This document shows positions 1-6,722 of a stretch of 7,084 nt of DNA, piece after piece; position 1 is the stretch's first letter; every line of letters starts with the position of its first letter. Both the position numbers and the translations under genes were made by a program. The stretch comes from an uncultured Clostridia bacterium (lineage in GTDB: Bacteria; Bacillota; Clostridia; Christensenellales; CAG-1252): NCBI GenBank assembly GCA_946626795.1, contig CAMOUZ010000059.1, positions 1 through 7,084 of the forward strand. Direction: 5' to 3'. The notes beneath the pieces were generated by a model. That model was not told the DNA's origin. It saw nothing but the letters and a program-made list of their open reading frames with translations, and ran no database searches.

Positions 1-935
1 AAGGCGGAGATCTCCTCTTCGAGATCGAGATCCAGCCGTATGCCCGTCTCCATCAAGCGGAAAAGATTCTTCGCGATGCTTTTTTCGAGATTATAATAGC
101 TTTTCAGCATCACGCCGTTCATACGGTAATCATTGAGATAGACGAGGGTGCCGTCCAGCTGCATCTCGTCCAAAACGGCGAGCACGACGGACTCCCTGTC
201 CTCGTCGAAAGCAAGGAGCTTCATGGTCTCGCGGAGGAGCATCCCCGCGGGAAGATAAGTATGCCCTTTCGTGGACGCCGCGCTTTTTAAAACGTGCACG
301 ATCGCGGCATTGATGCGGAAGGTGCTGTCCTTCTCGATGCCCATCGCGAGGGCGAGCATATCCGCCGTGGCGAAGCCGACGCCGTCCACGTCCTCGATGA
401 GGCGGAAAGGATTGTTCCTCACCACCTGCTCCGTCAAACCCTCATAGGTCTTATAGATCTTCAAAGCGAGATTTAAGGAAATGTCGTAGCTTTGCAGGAA
501 AATGATGGTCTGCTGCATCGAACGGAATCTGGCGTATTGCTCCCCGATGCTGTCCGCTTTCGCGCGGCTGACCCCTCGCACCTTCACGAGCTCCTGCGGG
601 GCGAATTCGATGACCTCGAAGGTCTTCTCCCCGAAATACGAGACGATGGCGAGCGCCGTCTTCTCCCCTACGCCCTTAAAAAGACCGCCGGAAAGGTATT
701 TCACCATGCTCTCTCTGCCCGTCGGCGGGGAGACCTTCACGCTTGTGGCTTTGAATTGCTCGCCGAAACTGCGATTCACCACCATCTCCCCCGTCATCAT
801 CACACGCTCCCCCTCCGTCACAGGCGGAAAAATCCCCACGCACGTCACGCGCTTGGGAGTGGAAACATTGGCTACGGTGTAGCCGTTCTCCGCGTTTCGG
901 AAGATGATGCTTTCAATGGTGCCGATGAGTTCCAT
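1..935 (-). CDS. recD2: RecD2-type ATP-dependent DNA helicase, N-terminal 311 residues (3' end outside window)
   Basis: RecD2 proteins are superfamily 1B helicases that unwind DNA 5'-3' and act in DNA repair and replication-fork maintenance, without the RecBC partners of classical RecD. The reading frame is open from the ATG at 935 to the window edge. Residues 1-70 form an OB-like N-terminal region opening with GTIESIIFRNAENGYTVA, a typical RecD2 start. Helix-hairpin-helix-like segments follow at about 85-102 (LFKGVGEKTA), 116-130 (LVKVRGVSRAKA) and 179-200 (DVDGVGFATAD), the usual pre-helicase order. The Walker A and other ATPase motifs should lie beyond the visible part, so activity cannot be judged. 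The start is fixed by the conserved N-terminus and by the promoter just upstream. There is no Shine-Dalgarno sequence at normal distance. The gene appears to have its own promoter, separate from the upstream hydrolase. The family call is firm; the exact in vivo role is inferred. Confidence 0.92.
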   Translation of the reverse strand, partial: MELIGTIESIIFRNAENGYTVANVSTPKRVTCVGIFPPVTEGERVMMTGEMVVNRSFGEQFKATSVKVSPPTGRESMVKYLSGGLFKGVGEKTALAIVSYFGEKTFEVIEFAPQELVKVRGVSRAKADSIGEQYARFRSMQQTIIFLQSYDISLNLALKIYKTYEGLTEQVVRNNPFRLIEDVDGVGFATADMLALAMGIEKDSTFRINAAIVHVLKSAASTKGHTYLPAGMLLRETMKLLAFDEDRESVVLAVLDEMQLDGTLVYLNDYRMNGVMLKSYYNLEKSIAKNLFRLMETGIRLDLDLEEEISA

Positions 936-944
936 AATAGAATT

Positions 945-974
945 ATTATACCATATTATCCCTCTTTATGTAAA
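945..974 (-). promoter_or_regulatory. Predicted sigma-A-type promoter of recD2, giving a near-leaderless mRNA
   Basis: On the minus strand a -35 box TTTACA (969-974) and a perfect -10 box TATAAT (945-950) are separated by 18 nt. Only nine bases (AATTCTATT) lie between the -10 box and the recD2 ATG. Normal start-site spacing places the first base near A938, leaving a leader of about 0-3 nt. The nearest purine-rich run, GAGGG at 960-964, is 24 nt from the ATG and upstream of the expected transcript start, so it cannot serve as a ribosome site. The -35 box overlaps the outer end of the preceding hairpin. The call rests on sequence match only. Confidence 0.7.
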
Positions 975-1004
975 TAAGCGCAGGCGAAACGCTTGCGCTT
1001 ATTT
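972..1004 (-). terminator. Probable intrinsic terminator after the hydrolase gene
   Basis: An 11-bp perfect inverted repeat (arms 972-982 and 994-1004, AAATAAGCGCA / TGCGCTTATTT) extends inward by three further pairs to a 3-nt loop. One C-A mismatch interrupts the stem in minus-strand RNA; the same position is a G-U pair in plus-strand RNA. The 3' arm ends in a T-rich TTATTT, and an A-rich run precedes the stem. It lies 32 nt after the hydrolase stop codon and before the recD2 promoter, which fits a terminator. The U-tract is interrupted, so efficiency may be partial. The structure is nearly symmetrical and could work in both directions. Confidence 0.65.
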
Positions 1005-1036
1005 TGACATCGAAAAATGAAACGAAAGAAGAAAGA

Positions 1037-1876
1037 TCAGAGGATCTTTACTTGGCGTAAAAAGTCGACGGAGGAAGCCAGCCAAGCCTCCGCCTCATAC
1101 CCTTTCGCAAGGTTCAAGCCGTGCACGCCTTTTTGATAAAGGCAGAGCTTATGCGGAACGCCCTTTTCTTCAAGCGCCGCGGCGTAACGAAGGCTATTTT
1201 CATAAGGGACGAAATCATCCTCGACGGTATGCCAAAGAAAGGTCGGAGGCACATCCGAATGGACGCGATCCTCCAAAGAAAGGAAACGGCGGAGCGCCTC
1301 CTCCTTCCCGCAGAGATTCATAAAAGACATCTCGTTTCTGACGCCGTCTGCCGCCGATATGACGGGGTAAGAAAGGACGCAAGCATCGGGACGAGCATTA
1401 AGCTCTCTGAGCTTAGGATGAATGCATTCCTCCGCATAAAGGCAGGACAATGTCGCCGCAAGATGGGCGCCCGCGGAGAAACCGCAAACCGCCGCTTTGT
1501 CCGTCACGCCGAGCTCCGCTTGGTGACGTCTGATATAGGAAAGCGCCATCACGGCCTCATTCAGCTGGGTGGGGAATTTAAAATACTTGATGGAATAATT
1601 CAGCACAAAGACACGAAAACCGCGCTCCGCATACGCCTCCGCGATGTTTTCCCACTCCGAATGCGAATTATTCTTATATCCGCCGCCCGGGAAGATCAGC
1701 ATGGCGGGCTTCCTTGCGGAAGGATCCGTATCGTAACAATACAGCCGACCCGCCACCTCTCTCCGGCGGCATAAAAAAAGGTGACCGACCCGCTCCTTGA
1801 AGCTCATCGGAAGCAGCACGGCGTCGCGCTTACTCACTCCGAACTCTCGGTACAGATCGACCACCTGTTCTTTCAT
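1037..1876 (-). CDS. Alpha/beta-hydrolase, esterase/acetylesterase-like
   Basis: A 279-residue protein of the alpha/beta-hydrolase fold, resembling the Aes/acetyl-esterase group (COG0657 type). The oxyanion-hole segment is PGGGY at 63-67. The nucleophile elbow is GFSAG at 132-136 with Ser134. The likely acid is Asp220 in HTVEDDFVP, and the likely catalytic base is His252 in KGVHGL. The triad is therefore complete and correctly ordered. No signal peptide or membrane segment is visible, so it should be cytoplasmic. Relatives remove acetyl or other acyl groups from sugars, xylo-oligosaccharides or small esters; the substrate here cannot be read from sequence. The ATG at 1876 has an AGGAG Shine-Dalgarno 6 nt upstream that overlaps the metK stop codon, so it is very probably in one transcript with metK. 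No link between its activity and S-adenosylmethionine metabolism is evident. Family call firm, function open. Confidence 0.88.
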   Translation of the reverse strand: MKEQVVDLYREFGVSKRDAVLLPMSFKERVGHLFLCRRREVAGRLYCYDTDPSARKPAMLIFPGGGYKNNSHSEWENIAEAYAERGFRVFVLNYSIKYFKFPTQLNEAVMALSYIRRHQAELGVTDKAAVCGFSAGAHLAATLSCLYAEECIHPKLRELNARPDACVLSYPVISAADGVRNEMSFMNLCGKEEALRRFLSLEDRVHSDVPPTFLWHTVEDDFVPYENSLRYAAALEEKGVPHKLCLYQKGVHGLNLAKGYEAEAWLASSVDFLRQVKIL

Positions 1877-1882
1877 TTTTTT

Positions 1883-1887
1883 CTCCT
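1883..1887 (-). promoter_or_regulatory. Shine-Dalgarno of the hydrolase gene, overlapping the metK stop codon
   Basis: AGGAG lies 6 nt before the hydrolase ATG. Its first two bases are also the last two bases of the metK stop codon TAG (1886-1888). A ribosome finishing metK therefore covers the hydrolase start site, which favours coupled translation or re-initiation. This also supports 1876 as the true start. Confidence 0.85.
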
Positions 1888-3061
1888 ATTTTTTCAATAA
1901 TTCGCGAATGGCGTCCGCCTTATCCGTCTTCTCCCAAGGGAAGCCTTCCCTGCCGAAGTGACCGTAATTCGAGGTGGCGCGATAGATCGGGCGACGAAGC
2001 GCGAGGGTATCGATGATCGCCGAGGGGCGCATATCGAAGACCTTCCTCACGATCTTTTCGAGCTCGCTGTCGGGAAGAACGCCCGTGCCGAAACTATTCA
2101 CGTGGAGAGAGATGGGATGCGCCACGCCGATGGCGTAAGACACTTCGAGCTGCATCCTTTCCGCCGCGCCCGCCGCCACCATATTCTTGCAGACGTAGCG
2201 CGCCATATACGCCGCGCTCCTATCCACTTTGGTGGGGTCCTTGCCGGAGAAAGCACCGCCGCCATGGGGGCAATACCCGCCATAGGTATCCACGATGATC
2301 TTCCTGCCCGTGAGCCCGCTGTCTCCATGCGGCCCGCCCGTGACGAACCTGCCCGTCGGGTTCACGTAAATGAGGGTATTCTCGTCGAGAAGCTCGGCGG
2401 GGATCGCCGCCTTGATGATCTTCTCTTCCACGTCCTTGCGGAGGACGTCGATATCCACGTCAGGGGAATGCTGGGTGGAGACCACGACGGTGTGCACTCT
2501 CTTGGGGGCGCCGTCTTCGTACTCCACGGTAACTTGCGCCTTGCCGTCGGGACGGAGATAAGAGATCTCCCCTTTCTTCCTCGCTTCGGCGAGGCGGAGC
2601 GTAAGCTTATGCGCAAGCATGATGGGGAGAGGCATGAGCTCCTTCGTCTCACGGCAGGCATAGCCGTACATCATGCCTTGGTCGCCCGCGCCGATGAGAT
2701 CGTATTTATCCCCCGAAGCGCTATCCGTGCTCTTATCCACGCCCATCGCGATGTCGGGAGACTGCTCGTCCAAAGAGACCATTACCGAGCAAGTGTCCGC
2801 GTCGAAGCCCATATCGCTATTCACGTACCCGATGTCGCGCACGACTTCGCGCACGATCTTTTGGACATTGGGATACGCGGAGGACGTGATCTCGCCGACG
2901 ACGATCACGATGCCCGTCGTGACGACGGTCTCCGCGGCGACTCTGGCGGCGGGATCCTCTTTCAGGATCGCGTCGAGAATGGCGTCGGAGATCTGGTCCG
3001 CCACCTTATCGGGATGTCCTTCCGTAATGCTTTCGCTTGTAATCAGTCTTATGTCTTTCAT
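1886..3061 (-). CDS. metK: S-adenosylmethionine synthetase (methionine adenosyltransferase)
   Basis: MetK joins L-methionine and ATP to form S-adenosylmethionine, releasing phosphate and diphosphate. It is a cytoplasmic enzyme, normally tetrameric, using Mg2+ and K+. The 391-residue length is normal for bacteria. Visible signatures are ESITEGHPDKVADQISDAIL near the N-terminus (GHPDK at 15-19, ATP/metal binding), the hallmark GAGDQGMMYGYA at 124-135, TGGPHGDSGLTGRK at 241-253, and the glycine- and lysine-rich phosphate-binding loop GGGAFSGKDPTKVDRS at 267-282. All appear intact. The ATG at 3061 has AGGA (3066-3069) four nt upstream. It follows rpoC after 64 nt with no clear promoter between them, and is followed 9 nt later by an alpha/beta-hydrolase. 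No SAM riboswitch is visible upstream; the gap is too short for an S-box leader. Regulation may therefore come from rpoBC readthrough, an internal promoter in rpoC, or the intergenic hairpin. Confidence 0.98.
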   Translation of the reverse strand: MKDIRLITSESITEGHPDKVADQISDAILDAILKEDPAARVAAETVVTTGIVIVVGEITSSAYPNVQKIVREVVRDIGYVNSDMGFDADTCSVMVSLDEQSPDIAMGVDKSTDSASGDKYDLIGAGDQGMMYGYACRETKELMPLPIMLAHKLTLRLAEARKKGEISYLRPDGKAQVTVEYEDGAPKRVHTVVVSTQHSPDVDIDVLRKDVEEKIIKAAIPAELLDENTLIYVNPTGRFVTGGPHGDSGLTGRKIIVDTYGGYCPHGGGAFSGKDPTKVDRSAAYMARYVCKNMVAAGAAERMQLEVSYAIGVAHPISLHVNSFGTGVLPDSELEKIVRKVFDMRPSAIIDTLALRRPIYRATSNYGHFGREGFPWEKTDKADAIRELLKK

Positions 3062-3065
3062 CTTT

Positions 3066-3069
3066 TCCT
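3066..3069 (-). promoter_or_regulatory. Shine-Dalgarno of metK
   Basis: AGGA lies four nt before the metK ATG, in an A-rich context outside the upstream GC hairpin. It supports the chosen start, which also fits the conserved MetK N-terminus. Confidence 0.75.
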
Positions 3070-3082
3070 ATTGCGTTAATGA

Positions 3083-3102
3083 GGGGCGGTCTGCGCCGCC
3101 CC
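3083..3102. other. Strong GC hairpin between rpoC and metK
   Basis: A perfect 7-bp GC stem (GGGGCGG / CCGCCCC, arms 3083-3089 and 3096-3102) encloses a 6-nt loop. In the rpoC-to-metK direction it is followed by TCATTAACGC, not a U-tract, so it is a poor intrinsic terminator there and transcription probably continues into metK. In the opposite direction it is followed by a T-rich stretch beginning CGTTTTCTCTTT, the arrangement of a terminator for plus-strand RNA. It could also be an RNA processing or 3'-end stabilising structure for rpoC mRNA. The structure is seen directly; its function is inferred. Confidence 0.6.
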
Positions 3103-3125
3103 CGTTTTCTCTTTCAACTTCGAGA

Positions 3126-6100
3126 TCAGTCCAAATAAGGCTTGGCTTCTTCTGCGTTGCTGTCCACGAGGACGCCGGGTTGGACATTCACGTTCGCGTA
3201 CTGTTTGAGACCGGTACCTGCGGGAATGAGCTTGCCGAGGATGACATTCTCTTTCAAGCCGAGAAGCGGATCCACCTTGCCTTTGATCGCGGCTTCGGTG
3301 AGCACTCTCGTGGTCTCCTGGAAGGAGGCGGAAGCAAGGAAGCTGTCCGAAGCGAGAGAGGCTTTCGTGATGCCGAGGAGGGTACGCTTCGCCGTGGCGG
3401 GCTCTCCGCCGAGGGCAAGCACCTTCTGGTTGCTCTCTTCGTAAGTGGAGATATCCACGAGTTCGCCGGGGAGGAAGTCCGTATCGCCCTGCTTCTCGAT
3501 CCTCGCCTTACGGAGCATCTGACGAATGATGATCTCGATGTGCTTATCATTGATATCGACACCGGAGAGGCGGTAAGCGTCCTTGACCTCGCGAATGAGG
3601 TAATCTTGCACGCCCTTCACGCCGCGGGTACGAAGCATATCTTGGAGGTTGATGGCGCCCTGCGTGAGCTGCGCGCCGCATTCGATCTGCTGACCGTCGG
3701 TCACGAGCACTTTCGCATTGATGGCGGGAACGTACTCTTTCCTATCTTGATCGTTCTCGACGATGATCGTGCGTCTCTTCGCCTTCTCGCCGACATTCTT
3801 CTCGCCGATGGTCACGACGCCCGCGATATCCGAGATGATGGCTTGCGCCTTGGGATTACGGCATTCGAAGAGCTCTTCGACGCGCGGGAGACCTTGCGTG
3901 ATATCTTCGCTGGACGCAACGCCGCCGGTATGGAAGGTACGCATCGTAAGCTGCGTGCCCGGCTCGCCGATGGACTGCGCCGCGATGACGCCGACCGCTT
4001 CGCCGATCTTGACGGGATTTCCGCTCGCCATATTCTTGCCGTAACACTTGCTGCAAAGACCTGCGGAGCACTTACAAGTGAAGACGCTTCTGATCTTCAC
4101 GCTCTCGATGCCCGCCTTCTCGATGATATCCGCAGCCTCTTCGCTGATCATCGTATCCTTCGGCACGATCTCCTCACCCGTCGCGGGATTCACGATGGCG
4201 TCGATGGTGTATCTTCCGATGATCCTGTCGCGAAGCTTCTCGATGAGGTCGCCTCTGCCGCCGTAAATGGCGCTGACGACGACGCCCTTCTTATCGCCGC
4301 AATCCATCTCACGAATGATGACGGACTGCGAAACGTCCACGAGCCTACGCGTGAGGTAACCGGACTCTGCCGTTTTAAGCGCGGTATCCGCGAGACCTTT
4401 ACGACCGCCGTGGGACGAAATGAAGTATTCGAGGGCGGAGAGACCTTCACGGAAATTGCTCTTGACGGGGAGCTCGATGGTCTTACCGGTAGGATCTTTC
4501 ATAAGACCACGCATACCGGCGAGCTGACGAATCTGCGACATATTACCACGGGCACCGCTCTGCTCCATCATCTTGATGGGGTTAAACTTATCCCAGCACT
4601 TGGAGAGCGCGTCGGTGACGTCGTCCGTCACCTTATTCCAGATGGCGATGACCTGCTTGATCCTCTCTGCGTCCGTGATGTGACCACGACGGAAGAGCTT
4701 CTCGACCGCCGCGACCTTCTCTTCCGCGTCCGCGATGATCTGATCCTTCTCTTTGGGAATATGCATGTCGAAGACGCTGGTAGTCAAAGCGCCGATCGTA
4801 GAATACTTGAAGCCTTGCGCCTTGATCTTGTCAAGCACGACAGCGGTCTCGGTGCTTCCCTTGTACTTGAAACACTTCTCGACGATCTGACCGAGCTGTT
4901 TCTTGCCGACGAGGAAGTCGATTTCCAGCGCGAGATAATTCTCGGGCTTCGTCCTATCCACGAAATGGAGATCCTGCGGAATCGCGTCATTGAAGATGAT
5001 CCTGCCGAGAGTGGTATGGATCCTGCCCGTATAGGTCTTGCCGTCGATCTCCTTGGAGACGCGGACCCAGATCTTGGCTTGGAGCTCGATGTCCTTATGC
5101 GCATAGGCGAGCTTCGCCTCGTCCACGCTCATAAAGTATTTGCCCTCGCCCTTCGCGCCGTCTTTCTCGATGGTGAGATAATAGCTGCCGAGGATCATAT
5201 CCTGCGTCGGCGTCATAACGGGCTTGCCGTCCGAAAGCTTCAAGATGTTATTCGTCGAGAGCATTAAGAAGCGAGCTTCCGCCTGCGCCTCGATGGAGAG
5301 GGGCACGTGCACAGCCATTTGGTCGCCGTCGAAGTCCGCGTTGAAGGCGCCGCAAACGAGCGGATGGAGCTTGATGGCTCTGCCTTCCACGAGCACGGGC
5401 TCAAAGGCTTGGATACCGAGACGGTGAAGCGTCGGAGCACGGTTCAGAAGGACGGGATGATCCTTGATGATATCTTCGAGAACATCCCACACCTCATTGC
5501 GCGCACGCTCGACATAACGCTTCGCGTTCTTGATATTATTGCAGATATTGCGCTCCACGAGCTCCTTCATAATGAAGGGCTTGAAGAGTTCGAGCGCCAT
5601 CTCCTTGGGGAGACCGCATTGATAGAGTTTGAGCTCGGGACCGACGACGATAACGGAACGACCGGAATAGTCCACGCGCTTACCGAGAAGGTTCTGACGG
5701 AAGCGGCCTTGCTTACCGCGAAGCATCGCGGTGAGGGATTTCAGCTCACGGCTCCGATTGCCGGAATTCGACTTCGCTTTCTTGCTATTGTCGATGAGGT
5801 TATCCACTGCCACTTGGAGCATACGCTTCTCATTGCGGATCATCGCGTCCACGCCGCCCGTCTGCAAGAAATGCTTCAAACGCCTATTCCTGCTGATGAC
5901 GAAACGATAAAGGTCGTTGAGGTCGCTCGTGGCGTATCTGCCGCCGTCGAGGGGCACCATCGGGCGAAGCTCCGGCGGAAGCACGGGGAGCGCCTCGATG
6001 ATCATCCATTCGGGCTTGCTGCCCGTGGCTTTGAAGGCCTCCAAGATATCAAGCTTCTTTGCGAGCTTCATTCTCTTGGGCGCTTGCGAATTATCCTTCT

Positions 6101-6707
6101 TGGAGGTCTGATCCTCCGCGATCTCCTTGCGAAGCGCGACGATCTCGGCGTCGATATCGATATCCATAAGGAGCTGTTTGATGCTCTCCGCACCCATGCC
6201 CACTTTGAAACTGCCTTCGCCGTATTCCTCGATCGCCTCACGATACTTGATGTCATTCAATACGTCTTTCTTTTTGAGCGGAGTCGTGCCGGGATCCATC
6301 ACAACGTAGCTCGCGTAATAGACCACCTGCTCCACCTCTTTCGGCGGCATGTCGAGAATGGTGGCGATACGGCTCGGCGTGCCTTTGAGATACCAAAGAT
6401 GCGCGACGGGAGCCGCAAGCTCGATATGGCCCATGCGCTCACGACGCACTTTGCTCTGCTCGACTTTCACGCCGCAACGGTCGCACACGACGCCCTTATG
6501 GCGGATCCTCTTATACTTACCGCAGGCGCACTCCCAATCCTTGGTCGGCCCGAAGATCTTCTGGCAGAACAAGCCGTCCGGCTCGGGTTTTTGCGTCCTG
6601 TAATTGATGGTCTCGGGCTTGGTGACCTCGCCGCAAGACCACTCCCTGATCTTTTCGGGAGATGCAAGTCCTATCTTGATAGAATCGAAATTATTTATTT
6701 CAAACAT
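3126..6707 (-). CDS. rpoC: DNA-directed RNA polymerase subunit beta'
   Basis: Beta' carries the catalytic metal site of RNA polymerase and forms the clamp of the core enzyme with beta and the alpha dimer. At 1193 residues it matches the short Bacillota form. The N-terminal zinc site is Cys60, Cys62, Cys75 and Cys78. The active-centre motif NADFDGDQMAVH begins at 456, with Asp458, Asp460 and Asp462 holding the catalytic Mg2+. Other landmarks are the KRVDYSGRSVIVVGP region (343-357), NMSQIRQLAGMRG (722-734), the bridge-helix region near 768-803, the second zinc site Cys803, Cys878, Cys885 and Cys888, and the trigger-loop segment TMRTFHTGG (921-929). All key residues are present, with no intein, large insertion or frameshift. 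It starts 15 nt after rpoB and is surely co-transcribed with it. The ATG at 6707 fits the usual beta' start and has a G-rich ribosome site 9 nt upstream. Confidence 0.99.
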   Translation of the reverse strand: MFEINNFDSIKIGLASPEKIREWSCGEVTKPETINYRTQKPEPDGLFCQKIFGPTKDWECACGKYKRIRHKGVVCDRCGVKVEQSKVRRERMGHIELAAPVAHLWYLKGTPSRIATILDMPPKEVEQVVYYASYVVMDPGTTPLKKKDVLNDIKYREAIEEYGEGSFKVGMGAESIKQLLMDIDIDAEIVALRKEIAEDQTSKKDNSQAPKRMKLAKKLDILEAFKATGSKPEWMIIEALPVLPPELRPMVPLDGGRYATSDLNDLYRFVISRNRRLKHFLQTGGVDAMIRNEKRMLQVAVDNLIDNSKKAKSNSGNRSRELKSLTAMLRGKQGRFRQNLLGKRVDYSGRSVIVVGPELKLYQCGLPKEMALELFKPFIMKELVERNICNNIKNAKRYVERARNEVWDVLEDIIKDHPVLLNRAPTLHRLGIQAFEPVLVEGRAIKLHPLVCGAFNADFDGDQMAVHVPLSIEAQAEARFLMLSTNNILKLSDGKPVMTPTQDMILGSYYLTIEKDGAKGEGKYFMSVDEAKLAYAHKDIELQAKIWVRVSKEIDGKTYTGRIHTTLGRIIFNDAIPQDLHFVDRTKPENYLALEIDFLVGKKQLGQIVEKCFKYKGSTETAVVLDKIKAQGFKYSTIGALTTSVFDMHIPKEKDQIIADAEEKVAAVEKLFRRGHITDAERIKQVIAIWNKVTDDVTDALSKCWDKFNPIKMMEQSGARGNMSQIRQLAGMRGLMKDPTGKTIELPVKSNFREGLSALEYFISSHGGRKGLADTALKTAESGYLTRRLVDVSQSVIIREMDCGDKKGVVVSAIYGGRGDLIEKLRDRIIGRYTIDAIVNPATGEEIVPKDTMISEEAADIIEKAGIESVKIRSVFTCKCSAGLCSKCYGKNMASGNPVKIGEAVGVIAAQSIGEPGTQLTMRTFHTGGVASSEDITQGLPRVEELFECRNPKAQAIISDIAGVVTIGEKNVGEKAKRRTIIVENDQDRKEYVPAINAKVLVTDGQQIECGAQLTQGAINLQDMLRTRGVKGVQDYLIREVKDAYRLSGVDINDKHIEIIIRQMLRKARIEKQGDTDFLPGELVDISTYEESNQKVLALGGEPATAKRTLLGITKASLASDSFLASASFQETTRVLTEAAIKGKVDPLLGLKENVILGKLIPAGTGLKQYANVNVQPGVLVDSNAEEAKPYLD

Positions 6708-6715
6708 ATAGCTTT

Positions 6716-6721
6716 ACCCCC
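6716..6721 (-). promoter_or_regulatory. Atypical Shine-Dalgarno (GGGGGT) of rpoC
   Basis: The rpoB-rpoC gap contains GGGGGT, 8-9 nt before the rpoC ATG. It pairs with the ACCUCC end of 16S rRNA if one G-U pair is allowed in place of the usual A-U of GGAGGU. No better site exists in the 15-nt gap. It begins one base after the rpoB stop codon TAA, so terminating ribosomes overlap it. Confidence 0.6.
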
Positions 6722-6722
6722 A

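Noticed and set aside
492..977. Plus-strand frames of 161 and 126 codons opposite recD2.
   Set aside because: They overlap each other and the clear RecD2 N-terminus, and the longer one runs on into the recD2 promoter region. They have no domain or initiation signal.
1004..1032. A perfect TTGACA on the plus strand at 1004-1009 that could be a -35 box.
   Set aside because: No acceptable -10 box lies at 16-18 nt (AGAAGA at 17 nt), and no plus-strand gene follows.
1121..1774. A 217-codon plus-strand frame opposite the hydrolase.
   Set aside because: It is a shadow of the hydrolase gene, whose complete catalytic triad and Shine-Dalgarno show which strand is coding.
1958..3079. A 373-codon plus-strand frame covering almost all of metK.
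   Set aside because: It mirrors metK, is heavy in His, Arg and Asp, and has no family signature. MetK on the other strand is unmistakable.
3070..3120. TTGAAA at the start of the rpoC-metK gap as a -35 box for metK.
   Set aside because: The 16-18 nt downstream positions fall in the GC hairpin and give no -10-like hexamer, so a metK promoter here is not supported.
3062..3125. Possible SAM riboswitch upstream of metK.
   Set aside because: The whole gap is 64 nt, most of it a simple GC hairpin and A-rich sequence. There is no room for a multi-helix S-box aptamer plus expression platform, and no such pattern was seen.
2673..5267. An 864-codon open frame on the plus strand, antisense to metK and rpoC.
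   Set aside because: It lies wholly opposite two certain essential genes. Its product is rich in Arg, Asp, Leu and His with no recognisable domain, as expected from reading GC-biased codons in reverse. No ribosome site or promoter was seen for it.
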